From a virus, in IMG/VR virus record IMGVR_UViG_3300033388_007730, positions 124,001 through 188,000 of that record: DNA of 64,000 bases; one strand, given 5' to 3'. Below the pieces are notes generated by a model. The model was not told where the DNA came from. It made no database searches and worked only from the letters and a program-made list of their open reading frames with translations. The translations under genes and the position numbers were made by a program. Of this stretch, positions 25,721 to 32,951 are shown one piece after another. Position 1 is the first letter of the stretch, and each line of letters opens with the position of its first letter.

Positions 25721-26434
25721 ATGGATAAATCCAAGAATGATGGAAAAATCAGTAACTTGGATTATCAGGGTTTAGTAGATATAGTGAGAAGTGGCAGAAA
25801 TAAGAAGCAGAATCAAGCATATAATGAAATAGAAAATAGGATAAGACCAAAGATATATTTTATTATAAGGCAATTTTATATACCAGGATGTAATTATGAT
25901 GATATTTTACAAGAGGCATTATTCGCTTTAAGATATAAAGCTATTCCGGATTATGATGGTAGTCGTGGCAGAGGCGATACCATTTATCCATTTGATAATT
26001 TTGCAGTTCTTTGTATAAGAAGACATTTATCTACATTATTGAAATCTAGCTTCCAAAATAAAAGAAAAGCACTAAATACAAGTTTGTCCTTAGACCAAGA
26101 TAGAAATAATGTTTCAGATGATAGTTTATTTTTATCAGATATAATTCCGAGAACGGAAGGTAGTGTCGTAGGTGATTTGGGAGAAAAAGAATATTATCAA
26201 AAACTATTTAGCAGCTTATACGCAGAGTTGTCTATATTAGAGAAAAGAGTATTTAGTTTATATTCTAAAAGATATTCTTATGGTGAAATTTCTATAAAGA
26301 TAAATAAATATTACAGGAAAAATAAGATAAAGAAAAAGACGAATATTAAATCCATAGATAATGCTCTTTCGAGGATAAAACAAAAAGCAAAAGAAGTTTA
26401 TGAGAGATATGGATTAGAGGAAGAGAATGAGTAA
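25721..26434 (+). CDS. Sigma-70 family factor (SigH-like)
   Basis: About 237 residues from the ATG at 25721, seven bases after GGAG; a GTG at 25715 is too close to that site. The region 2 pattern is clear: NYDDILQEALFALRYKAIPDYD, then FDNFAVLCIRRHLSTLLKSS. Region 4 near residue 170 has LSILEKRVFSLYSKRYSYGEIS. The spacing resembles the sporulation factor SigH. It probably redirects host RNA polymerase to phage promoters, possibly the conserved class noted here. Confidence 0.87.
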   Translation: MDKSKNDGKISNLDYQGLVDIVRSGRNKKQNQAYNEIENRIRPKIYFIIRQFYIPGCNYDDILQEALFALRYKAIPDYDGSRGRGDTIYPFDNFAVLCIRRHLSTLLKSSFQNKRKALNTSLSLDQDRNNVSDDSLFLSDIIPRTEGSVVGDLGEKEYYQKLFSSLYAELSILEKRVFSLYSKRYSYGEISIKINKYYRKNKIKKKTNIKSIDNALSRIKQKAKEVYERYGLEEENE

Positions 26435-26501
26435 TAAAATTAGAGAAGATCTTCACTCATCCTGTAAAAAATAATATGTAGTTGTAATAATTAGGTGACG
26501 T

Positions 26502-27404
26502 ATGAACAAAGTAGCATTTTTATTTCCTGGACAGGGATCTCAATTCATTGGTATGGCAGAAGATAGTTATCTGTATGATACTGCAAATGATATATTGGGA
26601 TATGATATAAAAGACATATGTAATAATGGTCCTTTAGAAAAACTCAATTCTACTATAGTTTCACAACCTGCTATATTCATCGCTTCTGCTGTAATGTTAG
26701 AAATATTTGATACGATGATGCCAGAAATTTTCCCCTCTTTTGTGGCTGGATTAAGTTTAGGAGAATATACTGCTTTATATGCCGCAGGAGTGATAAATTT
26801 TGAGACTGGTCTTATGTTAGTTCAGGAAAGAGCAGAGTGGATGCAAGGAGCAGTTGATCGTTCAAAAGGTGGTATGGTTAGTATCATAGGATTAGATGAA
26901 GAAAAAGTTAGAGAATTGTGTAAAGTGGCAGCAGAAGATGAGTATTTAACATTAGCTATTTTCAATTGTCCATCTCAAATAGTTATTAGTGGAGATATTG
27001 TGGCTTGCTATCGTGTTGTATTATTAGCTAAAGAGTGTGGAGCTATCAAAGCTATTAAATTAGATGTTGCGGGAGCTTTTCATTCAAAAATGATGAGATA
27101 TGCTGTCAGTGGATTAAAAGATGTTTTGTGGCATCACATAGATCAAGATTATCAAATTCCTTCTGATGTAAAAATAATATCTAATGTAGATGCTGAGTAT
27201 TATGTTGATGATAATAACATCAGGAATAATCTTGCTGTTCAACTTATTCAACCTATTTTGTGGCAAAAGTGTATGGAGAGATTAATTAGAGATGGAGCAG
27301 ATGAATTTTATGAAATAGGACCAGGGAGAACTCTTACGGGATTAATGAAGAGAATAGACAGAAAACAAAAAATATTTCATGTTTTAGATGTATTAAAAAA
27401 ATAG
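26502..27404 (+). CDS. fabD: Malonyl-CoA:ACP transacylase-like protein
   Basis: 300 residues, the normal length for FabD. VAFLFPGQGSQFIGM is the N-terminal signature, GLSLGEYTAL carries the nucleophile Ser85, AVDRSKGGMVSIIGL the conserved Arg/Gly stretch, and GAFHSKMM the catalytic His (about 194). The chemistry is malonyl transfer between CoA and acyl carrier protein. No other fatty-acid synthesis gene is present in the window, so it is probably an auxiliary host-derived gene. AGGTGA lies upstream of the ATG. Confidence 0.9.
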   Translation: MNKVAFLFPGQGSQFIGMAEDSYLYDTANDILGYDIKDICNNGPLEKLNSTIVSQPAIFIASAVMLEIFDTMMPEIFPSFVAGLSLGEYTALYAAGVINFETGLMLVQERAEWMQGAVDRSKGGMVSIIGLDEEKVRELCKVAAEDEYLTLAIFNCPSQIVISGDIVACYRVVLLAKECGAIKAIKLDVAGAFHSKMMRYAVSGLKDVLWHHIDQDYQIPSDVKIISNVDAEYYVDDNNIRNNLAVQLIQPILWQKCMERLIRDGADEFYEIGPGRTLTGLMKRIDRKQKIFHVLDVLKK

Positions 27405-27415
27405 GAGAATTAAAG

Positions 27416-27493
27416 ATGGTAACAATATTTAATTCAATAGCAATAATATTATTGTGTATTGCTCCTTATACTCATCTTAATAATAATCATTGA
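27416..27493 (+). CDS. Small hydrophobic peptide (25 aa)
   Basis: ATG at 27416 with an AGGAGAATTAAAG site. The product MVTIFNSIAIILLCIAPYT and a short polar end has one potential transmembrane stretch of about 15 residues. The stop overlaps the next promoter. It could be a real micropeptide or chance; the ribosome binding site favours translation. Confidence 0.5.
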   Translation: MVTIFNSIAIILLCIAPYTHLNNNH

Positions 27494-27518
27494 AAAGTGA
27501 AAAGCAATATGCTATAAT
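27490..27518 (+). promoter_or_regulatory. Phage promoter, TTGAAAGTGA class
   Basis: TTGAAA at 27490-27495, then AGTGAAAAG; 17-base spacer; TATAAT at 27513-27518 with TG at 27510. It precedes the sliding clamp gene by 40 bases. Confidence 0.82.
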
Positions 27519-27557
27519 AAGTAATGTAAATAAAGTTGAAATATAGGAGATGAAGTA

Positions 27558-28823
27558 ATGAAGTTTAAAATTAATGCAGGAGAGTTCGTTAGGTCTTTAA
27601 ATGCCACTTTTGATGTAGCTACAAAATGCATTGCGCCAGGTGTTGATACAGAGAATATGATAACTATTAAATCAGATAAAGATAAGATAGTGGCAACATC
27701 TTATGGTGGAAGTGCCAGTGTTATTACTAAAATAAGTAATGATTTTTCTACGGAGATGTCTTATGAGAGTGAAGAATCTGGTGAGGCTACATTCAATGCA
27801 ATTATAATGATGAAATCATTACAGGTGTTCAAGGGATCTGATATCAACGTTGGACTAGACTCTAATCAAGTAATTCTTTCTCTTTGCGATGATGAGGATT
27901 TTATACAATGTGTTCCTACATACGATGGTTCTATATCTATTCCCCCAGTTGCTGATAAATTCACAAAAGAATTATCTGTTAATAGAGAAATTTTGATTGA
28001 AGGTATAAAAAAGGTTCAATTTGCTGTTGGATTTGCAGAAACACAAAGAAAATATTTATGTCTGATTCTAAGAACTACAAAAACAGGTATGAGATTTATA
28101 GCTGGTTCTGGTGGGGAATTTGCGATATCTGATATTACAGGAAAGGGTATATCTACTGGTAAAGGGGAGATTATTTTTCCTCATTTAAATTTATCTAATA
28201 TAACTGCTATACTATCCAATTCATCTGATAAAAATGTAGAAATTAAATGCGCTAAGAAAAATGATGCTAATAATATCCCAGCGCAAATAGTTTTAAAACT
28301 TAAACATTCTACTATATGTTTGTTTAAGATAGATGCAGCTATCAATTATCCAGATATTGATTCTGTGTTAGACTTTGATTATCCTAATAAGATTAGCAGT
28401 AACATTCTTGAGTGGAAAAGGTCAATAGCAGGAATTGATGCTGCTGATTTAGGGAATAAAGGATCAGACAAAGTTCCTAATACGGAAGTAAAGATTGATA
28501 AGAAGAATGAAATACTTCGTATTGAGACAAAGGGAGAATTAAAGTCTAAAAGTAAAGTATGTATTAAGAGTGGTGATAGCTCGATATCTGATAAGGAACC
28601 TTGGTTCAAGTGTAATTCTAAATATCTTAAAAACATAACTACCAAGTGTGGCATAGATAGTGGAGACATAGTAATCAACTTTGAGAACCAGCAGCCTCCT
28701 ACTGGCGTGAATGGCAAGTCTCATAGTATAAAACCTATTCTAATTAATTTTCCTGATAATGTTAATGCTGGTAAAAGTACTACTGAGAGTTTTAAGTTAT
28801 TTTTCATTGCTTCAACACTATAA
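27558..28823 (+). CDS. dnaN: DNA polymerase III beta sliding clamp
   Basis: 421 residues with a weak but consistent three-domain DnaN layout. MKFKINAGEFVRSLNATFD starts domain 1. VNREILIEGIKKVQFAVG then KYLCLILRTTKTGMRFIAG mark domain 2 strands. LNLSNITAILSN and the final strand KLFFIAS resemble the C-terminal end. It would be a ring-shaped processivity factor around DNA. Context supports the call: the delta subunit follows at once and the clamp loader is 2 kb upstream. It is divergent and slightly long. Confidence 0.82.
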   Translation: MKFKINAGEFVRSLNATFDVATKCIAPGVDTENMITIKSDKDKIVATSYGGSASVITKISNDFSTEMSYESEESGEATFNAIIMMKSLQVFKGSDINVGLDSNQVILSLCDDEDFIQCVPTYDGSISIPPVADKFTKELSVNREILIEGIKKVQFAVGFAETQRKYLCLILRTTKTGMRFIAGSGGEFAISDITGKGISTGKGEIIFPHLNLSNITAILSNSSDKNVEIKCAKKNDANNIPAQIVLKLKHSTICLFKIDAAINYPDIDSVLDFDYPNKISSNILEWKRSIAGIDAADLGNKGSDKVPNTEVKIDKKNEILRIETKGELKSKSKVCIKSGDSSISDKEPWFKCNSKYLKNITTKCGIDSGDIVINFENQQPPTGVNGKSHSIKPILINFPDNVNAGKSTTESFKLFFIASTL

Positions 28824-28833
28824 TCAGGATAAT

Positions 28834-30006
28834 ATGAAAAGAATATTTTTATTAGAAGGTTGTTGGTTCTATCGTAATGATGCTCTTTCTAAATTGAAAG
28901 AGGTTGTTGGGGATCATGACTTATATTCTTTTGATAACAAATGTAGTTATGAGTATGTTAAACAAATTATAATGGAGTTATCTTGTTTCGGCAATCGTAA
29001 GTTAATTATTATAAATGAATTGCCATTTGTTAAAGCTCCTAATAAATCTCAAGCTAAGACAAAAGTGACTAATTATTTTCAGAAATTGATTCCAAAAATG
29101 CCAGATGGTAGTATTGTTGTTTTTAATGGTTGTATATCTGAAAGAAATAAGAAGTTTAAAGCTGTTGTCAAGGAACACGGTAAAATATATTCTTCCGAAA
29201 AGAAGAAGAATAAGAATGAGGCTACTAAATTTGTAGTTGGTTTTTTTGAGGGAATTAATAAAGAAATATCATTTGATGATGCATTTATTATAGCTAATTC
29301 TTTGAATTTAGATGTTGATACAGTTGATATGGATAATTTAATTCTGCTGTGCTATAAGGTAAGAGATTATATTGGGGTTAAGAAGAAAGTATCTAATGCT
29401 GATATATTGTTAGTGTGTAATCAGTCCAGAGAGTTCGTGACCTGGAACTTGTTTAATAGTTTTGACGATAAGGATTTTTGTCATGCTATGGAGTTATTGA
29501 ATATACTGTTGAATTCTGCTAAGAGTGTAGAGGGTGAGATAATTAAGTTGATGGCTAGTATCAGGTGGAAGTATAATTTGTTGTTTATGGCTAAGGATGG
29601 TGTTTTTCATGAAATGTCAAAAAAGGAGATAGTTGATAAAATCTCGAAATTAAATAAAATGGAAAGAAGTGGTAGAGGGAAAAAGATTAAAATGAATCTT
29701 AAAGAAGAGAGTGGGAAGACGACTCCTGCCTATTCTAATGCTATGATTAATTCTGTTTTTAATGGTAGAAATGGAAGAAAACCATCATTGTCTTGTTATA
29801 CGCATGATCAATTGATTCTAATTAATTACGCTATAAATAAGTCACTTATAAAGGTTAGATCTGGATGTACAAAGCATGAAATACTTATACCGATAGAGTT
29901 TTTGTTTTTAACTATTTGCGGCAAAATTAAAAAAATAGAGTCTTTGAGAATTTTAGAGAGTAAGAATTTGATAACTTTAGAGGATTATTATGACATCTCT
30001 TGCTGA
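28834..30006 (+). CDS. holA: DNA polymerase III delta subunit-like clamp loader component
   Basis: About 390 residues from ATG at 28834. An upstream in-frame extension overlaps the clamp gene and is unlikely. KRIFLLEGCWFYRNDALSKL replaces the P-loop start of HolA, NRKLIIINELPF corresponds to the strand after helix 3, and DIANSLNLDVDTVDMDNL-like helices follow in the middle. HolA opens the clamp during loading. Together with the DnaX- and DnaN-like genes it forms a minimal phage clamp-loading set. No delta-prime gene was recognised. Confidence 0.78.
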   Translation: MKRIFLLEGCWFYRNDALSKLKEVVGDHDLYSFDNKCSYEYVKQIIMELSCFGNRKLIIINELPFVKAPNKSQAKTKVTNYFQKLIPKMPDGSIVVFNGCISERNKKFKAVVKEHGKIYSSEKKKNKNEATKFVVGFFEGINKEISFDDAFIIANSLNLDVDTVDMDNLILLCYKVRDYIGVKKKVSNADILLVCNQSREFVTWNLFNSFDDKDFCHAMELLNILLNSAKSVEGEIIKLMASIRWKYNLLFMAKDGVFHEMSKKEIVDKISKLNKMERSGRGKKIKMNLKEESGKTTPAYSNAMINSVFNGRNGRKPSLSCYTHDQLILINYAINKSLIKVRSGCTKHEILIPIEFLFLTICGKIKKIESLRILESKNLITLEDYYDISC

Positions 30007-30244
30007 AAATGTAGGTAATTTAATGATGGCTGTGGCAAAAATCCCCGATATTTGCTCAGAATTCCAGAAAACACCGTCTGACGAGAATGGTGAAAAAATT
30101 ATTGAAATAATTGAAGAATCTGAAAAAAAACTATTGACAATTAAGAAGAATATTGTTATAATAGTCAATGACATGAAGGAAGAAGAAAGCTTCAGTGTAG
30201 AAGCAACACTTTCAAATAATGGTTTTATTATTAAGAATGAATAG
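29990..30244 (+). CDS. Small helical protein of unknown function
   Basis: 84 residues, mostly helical with a possible coiled coil (EKIIEIIEESEKKLLTIKKN). The ATG at 29990 overlaps the holA 3' end by 17 bases. A strong promoter lies inside its coding region at 30134, so its 3' end doubles as regulatory DNA. Confidence 0.6.
   Translation: MTSLAENVGNLMMAVAKIPDICSEFQKTPSDENGEKIIEIIEESEKKLLTIKKNIVIIVNDMKEEESFSVEATLSNNGFIIKNE
30134..30162 (+). promoter_or_regulatory. Consensus sigma-70 promoter inside a coding region
   Basis: TTGACA at 30134-30139, 17-base spacer, TATAAT at 30157-30162 with TG two bases upstream. The consensus matches are perfect. It lacks the GTGA block, so it is of the host-like class. 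It would drive the small genes at 30254-31008, which end in a strong terminator. Confidence 0.85.
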
Positions 30245-30253
30245 GGAGTAGTA

Positions 30254-30451
30254 ATGGCAAAGAATCAAAAAGAAGTCGAATTTACAATCAAAAATGGTGG
30301 CATTGTAGAGGCAGATCAGCAAGGTTATGAGGGCAAGGGTTGTGCAGGTGACATTAAGGTTATCTTAGATGCTCTTGGCGGAAAAGCGAAAACAACAAAG
30401 AAGCAAGAATATCGCAAAGGCAAAGAGGTTCATATTACACAAAAGAGATAA
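30254..30451 (+). CDS. DUF2997-like small protein
   Basis: 65 residues. VEFTIKNGGIVEADQQGYEG then CAGDIKVILDALGG and KKQEYRKG matches the DUF2997 pattern of a beta-hairpin followed by a cysteine and a helix. Function unknown in phages and cyanobacteria. GGGAGTA lies upstream. Confidence 0.7.
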   Translation: MAKNQKEVEFTIKNGGIVEADQQGYEGKGCAGDIKVILDALGGKAKTTKKQEYRKGKEVHITQKR

Positions 30452-30464
30452 TGGGGGGAAAGTT

Positions 30465-30809
30465 ATGGGTTTTAAGAAACATATGCGTTCTGATGCTCCT
30501 CTTGTGATAGGGAACAGTACAGGTGATTCTGAATTATTTAGACCAGGATTTTCTTATCAAATAGAGGATGTGATTTACACTGTTATTTCAGATCCTACTC
30601 AAGACGTTACGGCTCCTATGAGAAAAGTGCTGTTAGCTGACGGGACATTTGAGATAATGACTGTTGAGAGTATTAGAAAAGATCTCAAGAGTTATGGAGC
30701 GAAAAGACTTCCAGATGTTCAGAGGTACGTTAAAGAGAAGCCTGTAGCGAAAGAGCTAGAAGCTCCTGTGAAAAAGAAAAAGAAAGCAACCAAAAAAAAG
30801 GGTAAATAA
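30465..30809 (+). CDS. Small basic protein of unknown function
   Basis: 114 residues from ATG at 30465 after GGGGGGAAAG; the frame runs upstream through the DUF2997 gene without a reason to use it. FRPGFSYQIEDVIYTVISDP suggests a small beta domain, and the C-terminus is a lysine-rich tail (KKKKKATKKKGK). Possibly nucleic-acid binding. Confidence 0.65.
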   Translation: MGFKKHMRSDAPLVIGNSTGDSELFRPGFSYQIEDVIYTVISDPTQDVTAPMRKVLLADGTFEIMTVESIRKDLKSYGAKRLPDVQRYVKEKPVAKELEAPVKKKKKATKKKGK

Positions 30810-30810
30810 G

Positions 30811-31008
30811 ATGCAAGATAGTGAAGTATCATTACAAATTCTTCCATCAGGTGAAGTTCGTTTCAAAAGAGGCGATGTCGAGCATAATGCGGCCCTTATG
30901 TCAGTTTTGTCTGAAATGTATCCTGAGAGAATTTCTGAGTTTGAGGAATTCTTTAGGGGATCTGAGGATATTATTGTATTAGAGGGAGACACTATCTTCT
31001 GCGGTTAA
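30811..31008 (+). CDS. Small acidic protein of unknown function
   Basis: 65 residues, one base after the previous stop. SEVSLQILPSGEVRFKRGD looks like a short beta hairpin, followed by an acidic helix. It is the last gene before the terminator at 31041. Confidence 0.65.
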   Translation: MQDSEVSLQILPSGEVRFKRGDVEHNAALMSVLSEMYPERISEFEEFFRGSEDIIVLEGDTIFCG

Positions 31009-31040
31009 GCGTTTTCGTGATAGCCTTTATCATATGACTA

Positions 31041-31071
31041 AGAGTCGCATCCTTTGATGCGGCTCTTTTTT
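31041..31071 (+). terminator. Rho-independent terminator
   Basis: Stem AGAGTCGCATC (31041-31051) with GATGCGGCTCT (31056-31066), loop CTTT, one G-T wobble, followed by TTTTTT. It closes the unit that starts at promoter 30134. Confidence 0.9.
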
Positions 31072-31087
31072 CATATCTAATGGCTCT

Positions 31088-31124
31088 TTAAGTCGATATA
31101 TAATATATATTAATATCGATTTAA
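31088..31124. promoter_or_regulatory. Long palindrome before the RuvC-like gene
   Basis: TTAAGTCGATA at 31088-31098 and TATCGATTTAA at 31114-31124 form an imperfect inverted repeat around TATAATATATATTAA. The central TATAAT could be a -10 element, so this looks like an operator overlapping a promoter. Gene 31135 follows by 10 bases. Confidence 0.5.
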
Positions 31125-31134
31125 GGAGAGTATT

Positions 31135-31746
31135 ATGGCTAAAGTAATTGTAGGAGTTGATGTAGGTCTAACAGGTGGAATTTCAATTTTAATTGGCAAA
31201 AAAACACCTTTAGTTTATAAGATTCCAGTAAAAAAAATTGTGGTAAACAAGAAAAATAAAAATACTTATGATATGCCAAGTATTGTAAATATCTTAAAAA
31301 AATATAAAGATGATAATGTGCTATTCTATATTGAGAGGCAATCTACAAGACCTGGTGAAGGAGCCGTTTCAGCAATGACTATTGGGAAGGGATATGGACA
31401 ACTTTTAGGAGTAGCGTATGCTTTTGCTTTTAATATTGTTATAGTTTCTCCTCGAACTTGGAAAAAATGTTTTCCAGAATTAACAACTGATGAGATGTTA
31501 GACATTAAAGCGGGAATGAAGAAGTCGCGGCTGTTTGGCAAAACTTTAGAGGATAAAGACCAGAAAAAAGAGAATAAGAGGTATATTGAAAAATTAGGTA
31601 GAAATTTTAAGTCTTTAGCCAAAAATGAGGCTAGAAAATTAGTTTCTACAAAATATCCTGGGCTTTCCGATTTATTCAAAAAAAAGAATTCAGATGGGTT
31701 AGCTGAATCTTTGTTGATTGCGATATATGGAAGATCACAGGATTAA
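31135..31746 (+). CDS. RuvC-like Holliday junction endonuclease
   Basis: 203 residues with RNase H-like fold motifs: IVGVDVGLTGGISIL holds the first catalytic Asp (about residue 9), LFYIERQSTRPGEG the Glu, and a SPRTWKK segment follows. The C-terminus GLAESLLIAIYG has the last acidic position (AES in place of DA). Phages use such enzymes to resolve branched DNA before packaging. It may instead be a poxvirus/mitochondrial-type resolvase relative. Confidence 0.8.
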   Translation: MAKVIVGVDVGLTGGISILIGKKTPLVYKIPVKKIVVNKKNKNTYDMPSIVNILKKYKDDNVLFYIERQSTRPGEGAVSAMTIGKGYGQLLGVAYAFAFNIVIVSPRTWKKCFPELTTDEMLDIKAGMKKSRLFGKTLEDKDQKKENKRYIEKLGRNFKSLAKNEARKLVSTKYPGLSDLFKKKNSDGLAESLLIAIYGRSQD

Positions 31747-31779
31747 CATTAATAGCCTTATACGGGAGAAAAAATCAAA

Positions 31780-32142
31780 ATGAGTTGGTATAAATATTCA
31801 AAAGATTTTGATAAGAGAAATATTATAAATCATAAAATAATGTATTTGGAAGAAGTCAAAGAAACATTGAAGAAACTAGCTAAATTAATCTTCCAAAGTG
31901 CTACTATGGCTAAGCAAAATAACGTGGATATTATGAGTTCTAAAAAGATGACATCGTATCCTATGTTGCATAATATTTTAATAGAGGCTGATACAATAGC
32001 TCTAGATAGCCCCTGGAAGTTTGCATCGCTTTGCGAAGAGGCTGTTATGAGTATAAATAATCAGATAGAAACATTAAAATCTGAGAGAAAAAAAATAACA
32101 AGTGTTGAAAATAAGAATGTTGTGGAGAAAGGCTGGGTTTAG
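31780..32142 (+). CDS. Protein of unknown function
   Basis: 120 residues, helical. It begins MSWYKYSKDFDK, a short N-terminal motif (M-x-W-Y/F-K) also seen at 36469 (MNWFKESSN) and at an internal start at 35271 (MSTSWYDKIK). The recurrence hints at a shared short sorting or assembly signal. No catalytic motifs are seen. It is followed directly by the gene at 32143. Confidence 0.65.
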   Translation: MSWYKYSKDFDKRNIINHKIMYLEEVKETLKKLAKLIFQSATMAKQNNVDIMSSKKMTSYPMLHNILIEADTIALDSPWKFASLCEEAVMSINNQIETLKSERKKITSVENKNVVEKGWV

Positions 32143-32796
32143 ATGGCTAAAAAAGAGATAACAGTTACGCAGAAAATTGATTCTAGTTTAAAAGTTCCAT
32201 ATGAATTTAATTCAGATAGAACAACTAGGAAGAATTGTAAATTATGTCAGTGTGAGTTCCGAGATGAAGTAGAAGGATGGTATGAAGAACAAAGAAGAAA
32301 AAATTATAGCGCAATTAAAACTAAGTTAAATGAAGAAAAAGAATTGAAAATATCTGTTAATGCTATAAAGAATCATATGCTCTATCATTATAAAGCAACA
32401 GAAAGAAAATCGACGTTAACAGAGTATATGACCGATGTGCAGAGTTGGGTTTTGATGCAGACTAATAAAGTAGCAGCATTAAAAACTAGAATTGCTATAC
32501 TAGAAAGAGAAATGATGGTAATAGCTTCTGAGGGAGAAGATCTTGATCTTGCAGAAAGAAGAAAAAATGCTGAAACTATTAAAAAGATTGCTGATACTCT
32601 TTTAACTTACGATGCTAAACTCAAAGAGTATGAAAAAGATATGGAACCTGTAAGAATAGTATTTAATCAATTAAAAGTTATTGTTAAAGATGAGATGGAA
32701 GGTATTGAGGATGTGAAAGCTAGAAATATTATCTATAATGTGATGGGTAGATTAAAAGATAATGTTGGTGATATGATTATTGAAAGCGGGAATTAA
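32143..32796 (+). CDS. Protein with N-terminal Cys motif and coiled coil (possible terminase small subunit-like)
   Basis: 217 residues. The N-terminal region has CKLCQCEF, then a helical segment ISVNAIKNHMLYHY resembling a DNA-binding helix pair, and a long heptad-containing helix from about 100 to 170. A small terminase has similar architecture, but I see no decisive signature and no large terminase nearby, so this is only a suggestion. Starts one base after the stop of 31780. Confidence 0.55.
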   Translation: MAKKEITVTQKIDSSLKVPYEFNSDRTTRKNCKLCQCEFRDEVEGWYEEQRRKNYSAIKTKLNEEKELKISVNAIKNHMLYHYKATERKSTLTEYMTDVQSWVLMQTNKVAALKTRIAILEREMMVIASEGEDLDLAERRKNAETIKKIADTLLTYDAKLKEYEKDMEPVRIVFNQLKVIVKDEMEGIEDVKARNIIYNVMGRLKDNVGDMIIESGN

Positions 32797-32800
32797 TATT

Positions 32801-32950
32801 ATGAAAGAATATAAAAGCAAAAAATACATTAAGATGAATGCTAAAGTTGGCAGCTCTAAGAACAATAATATAAAGCCAATCAAAATAGAACCGAAAAAAA
32901 CAAAGCGAGTTAAATCCAGTTGTGGTGGATGCTCTAGAAGGACAAGATAA
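32801..32950 (+). CDS. Small basic protein with CGGC motif (49 aa)
   Basis: ATG at 32801, a few bases after the previous stop. The product is lysine-rich with VKSSCGGCSRRTR at its C-terminus; the two cysteines may bind metal or form a disulfide. It overlaps the possible GTG starts of the CCA-adding gene in another frame. No homologue recognised. Confidence 0.55.
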   Translation: MKEYKSKKYIKMNAKVGSSKNNNIKPIKIEPKKTKRVKSSCGGCSRRTR

Positions 32951-32951
32951 A

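Noticed and set aside
32143-32796. Firm call of terminase small subunit
   Set aside because: Helical layout is compatible but no large terminase is in the window and no signature is decisive, so it is left as a suggestion.
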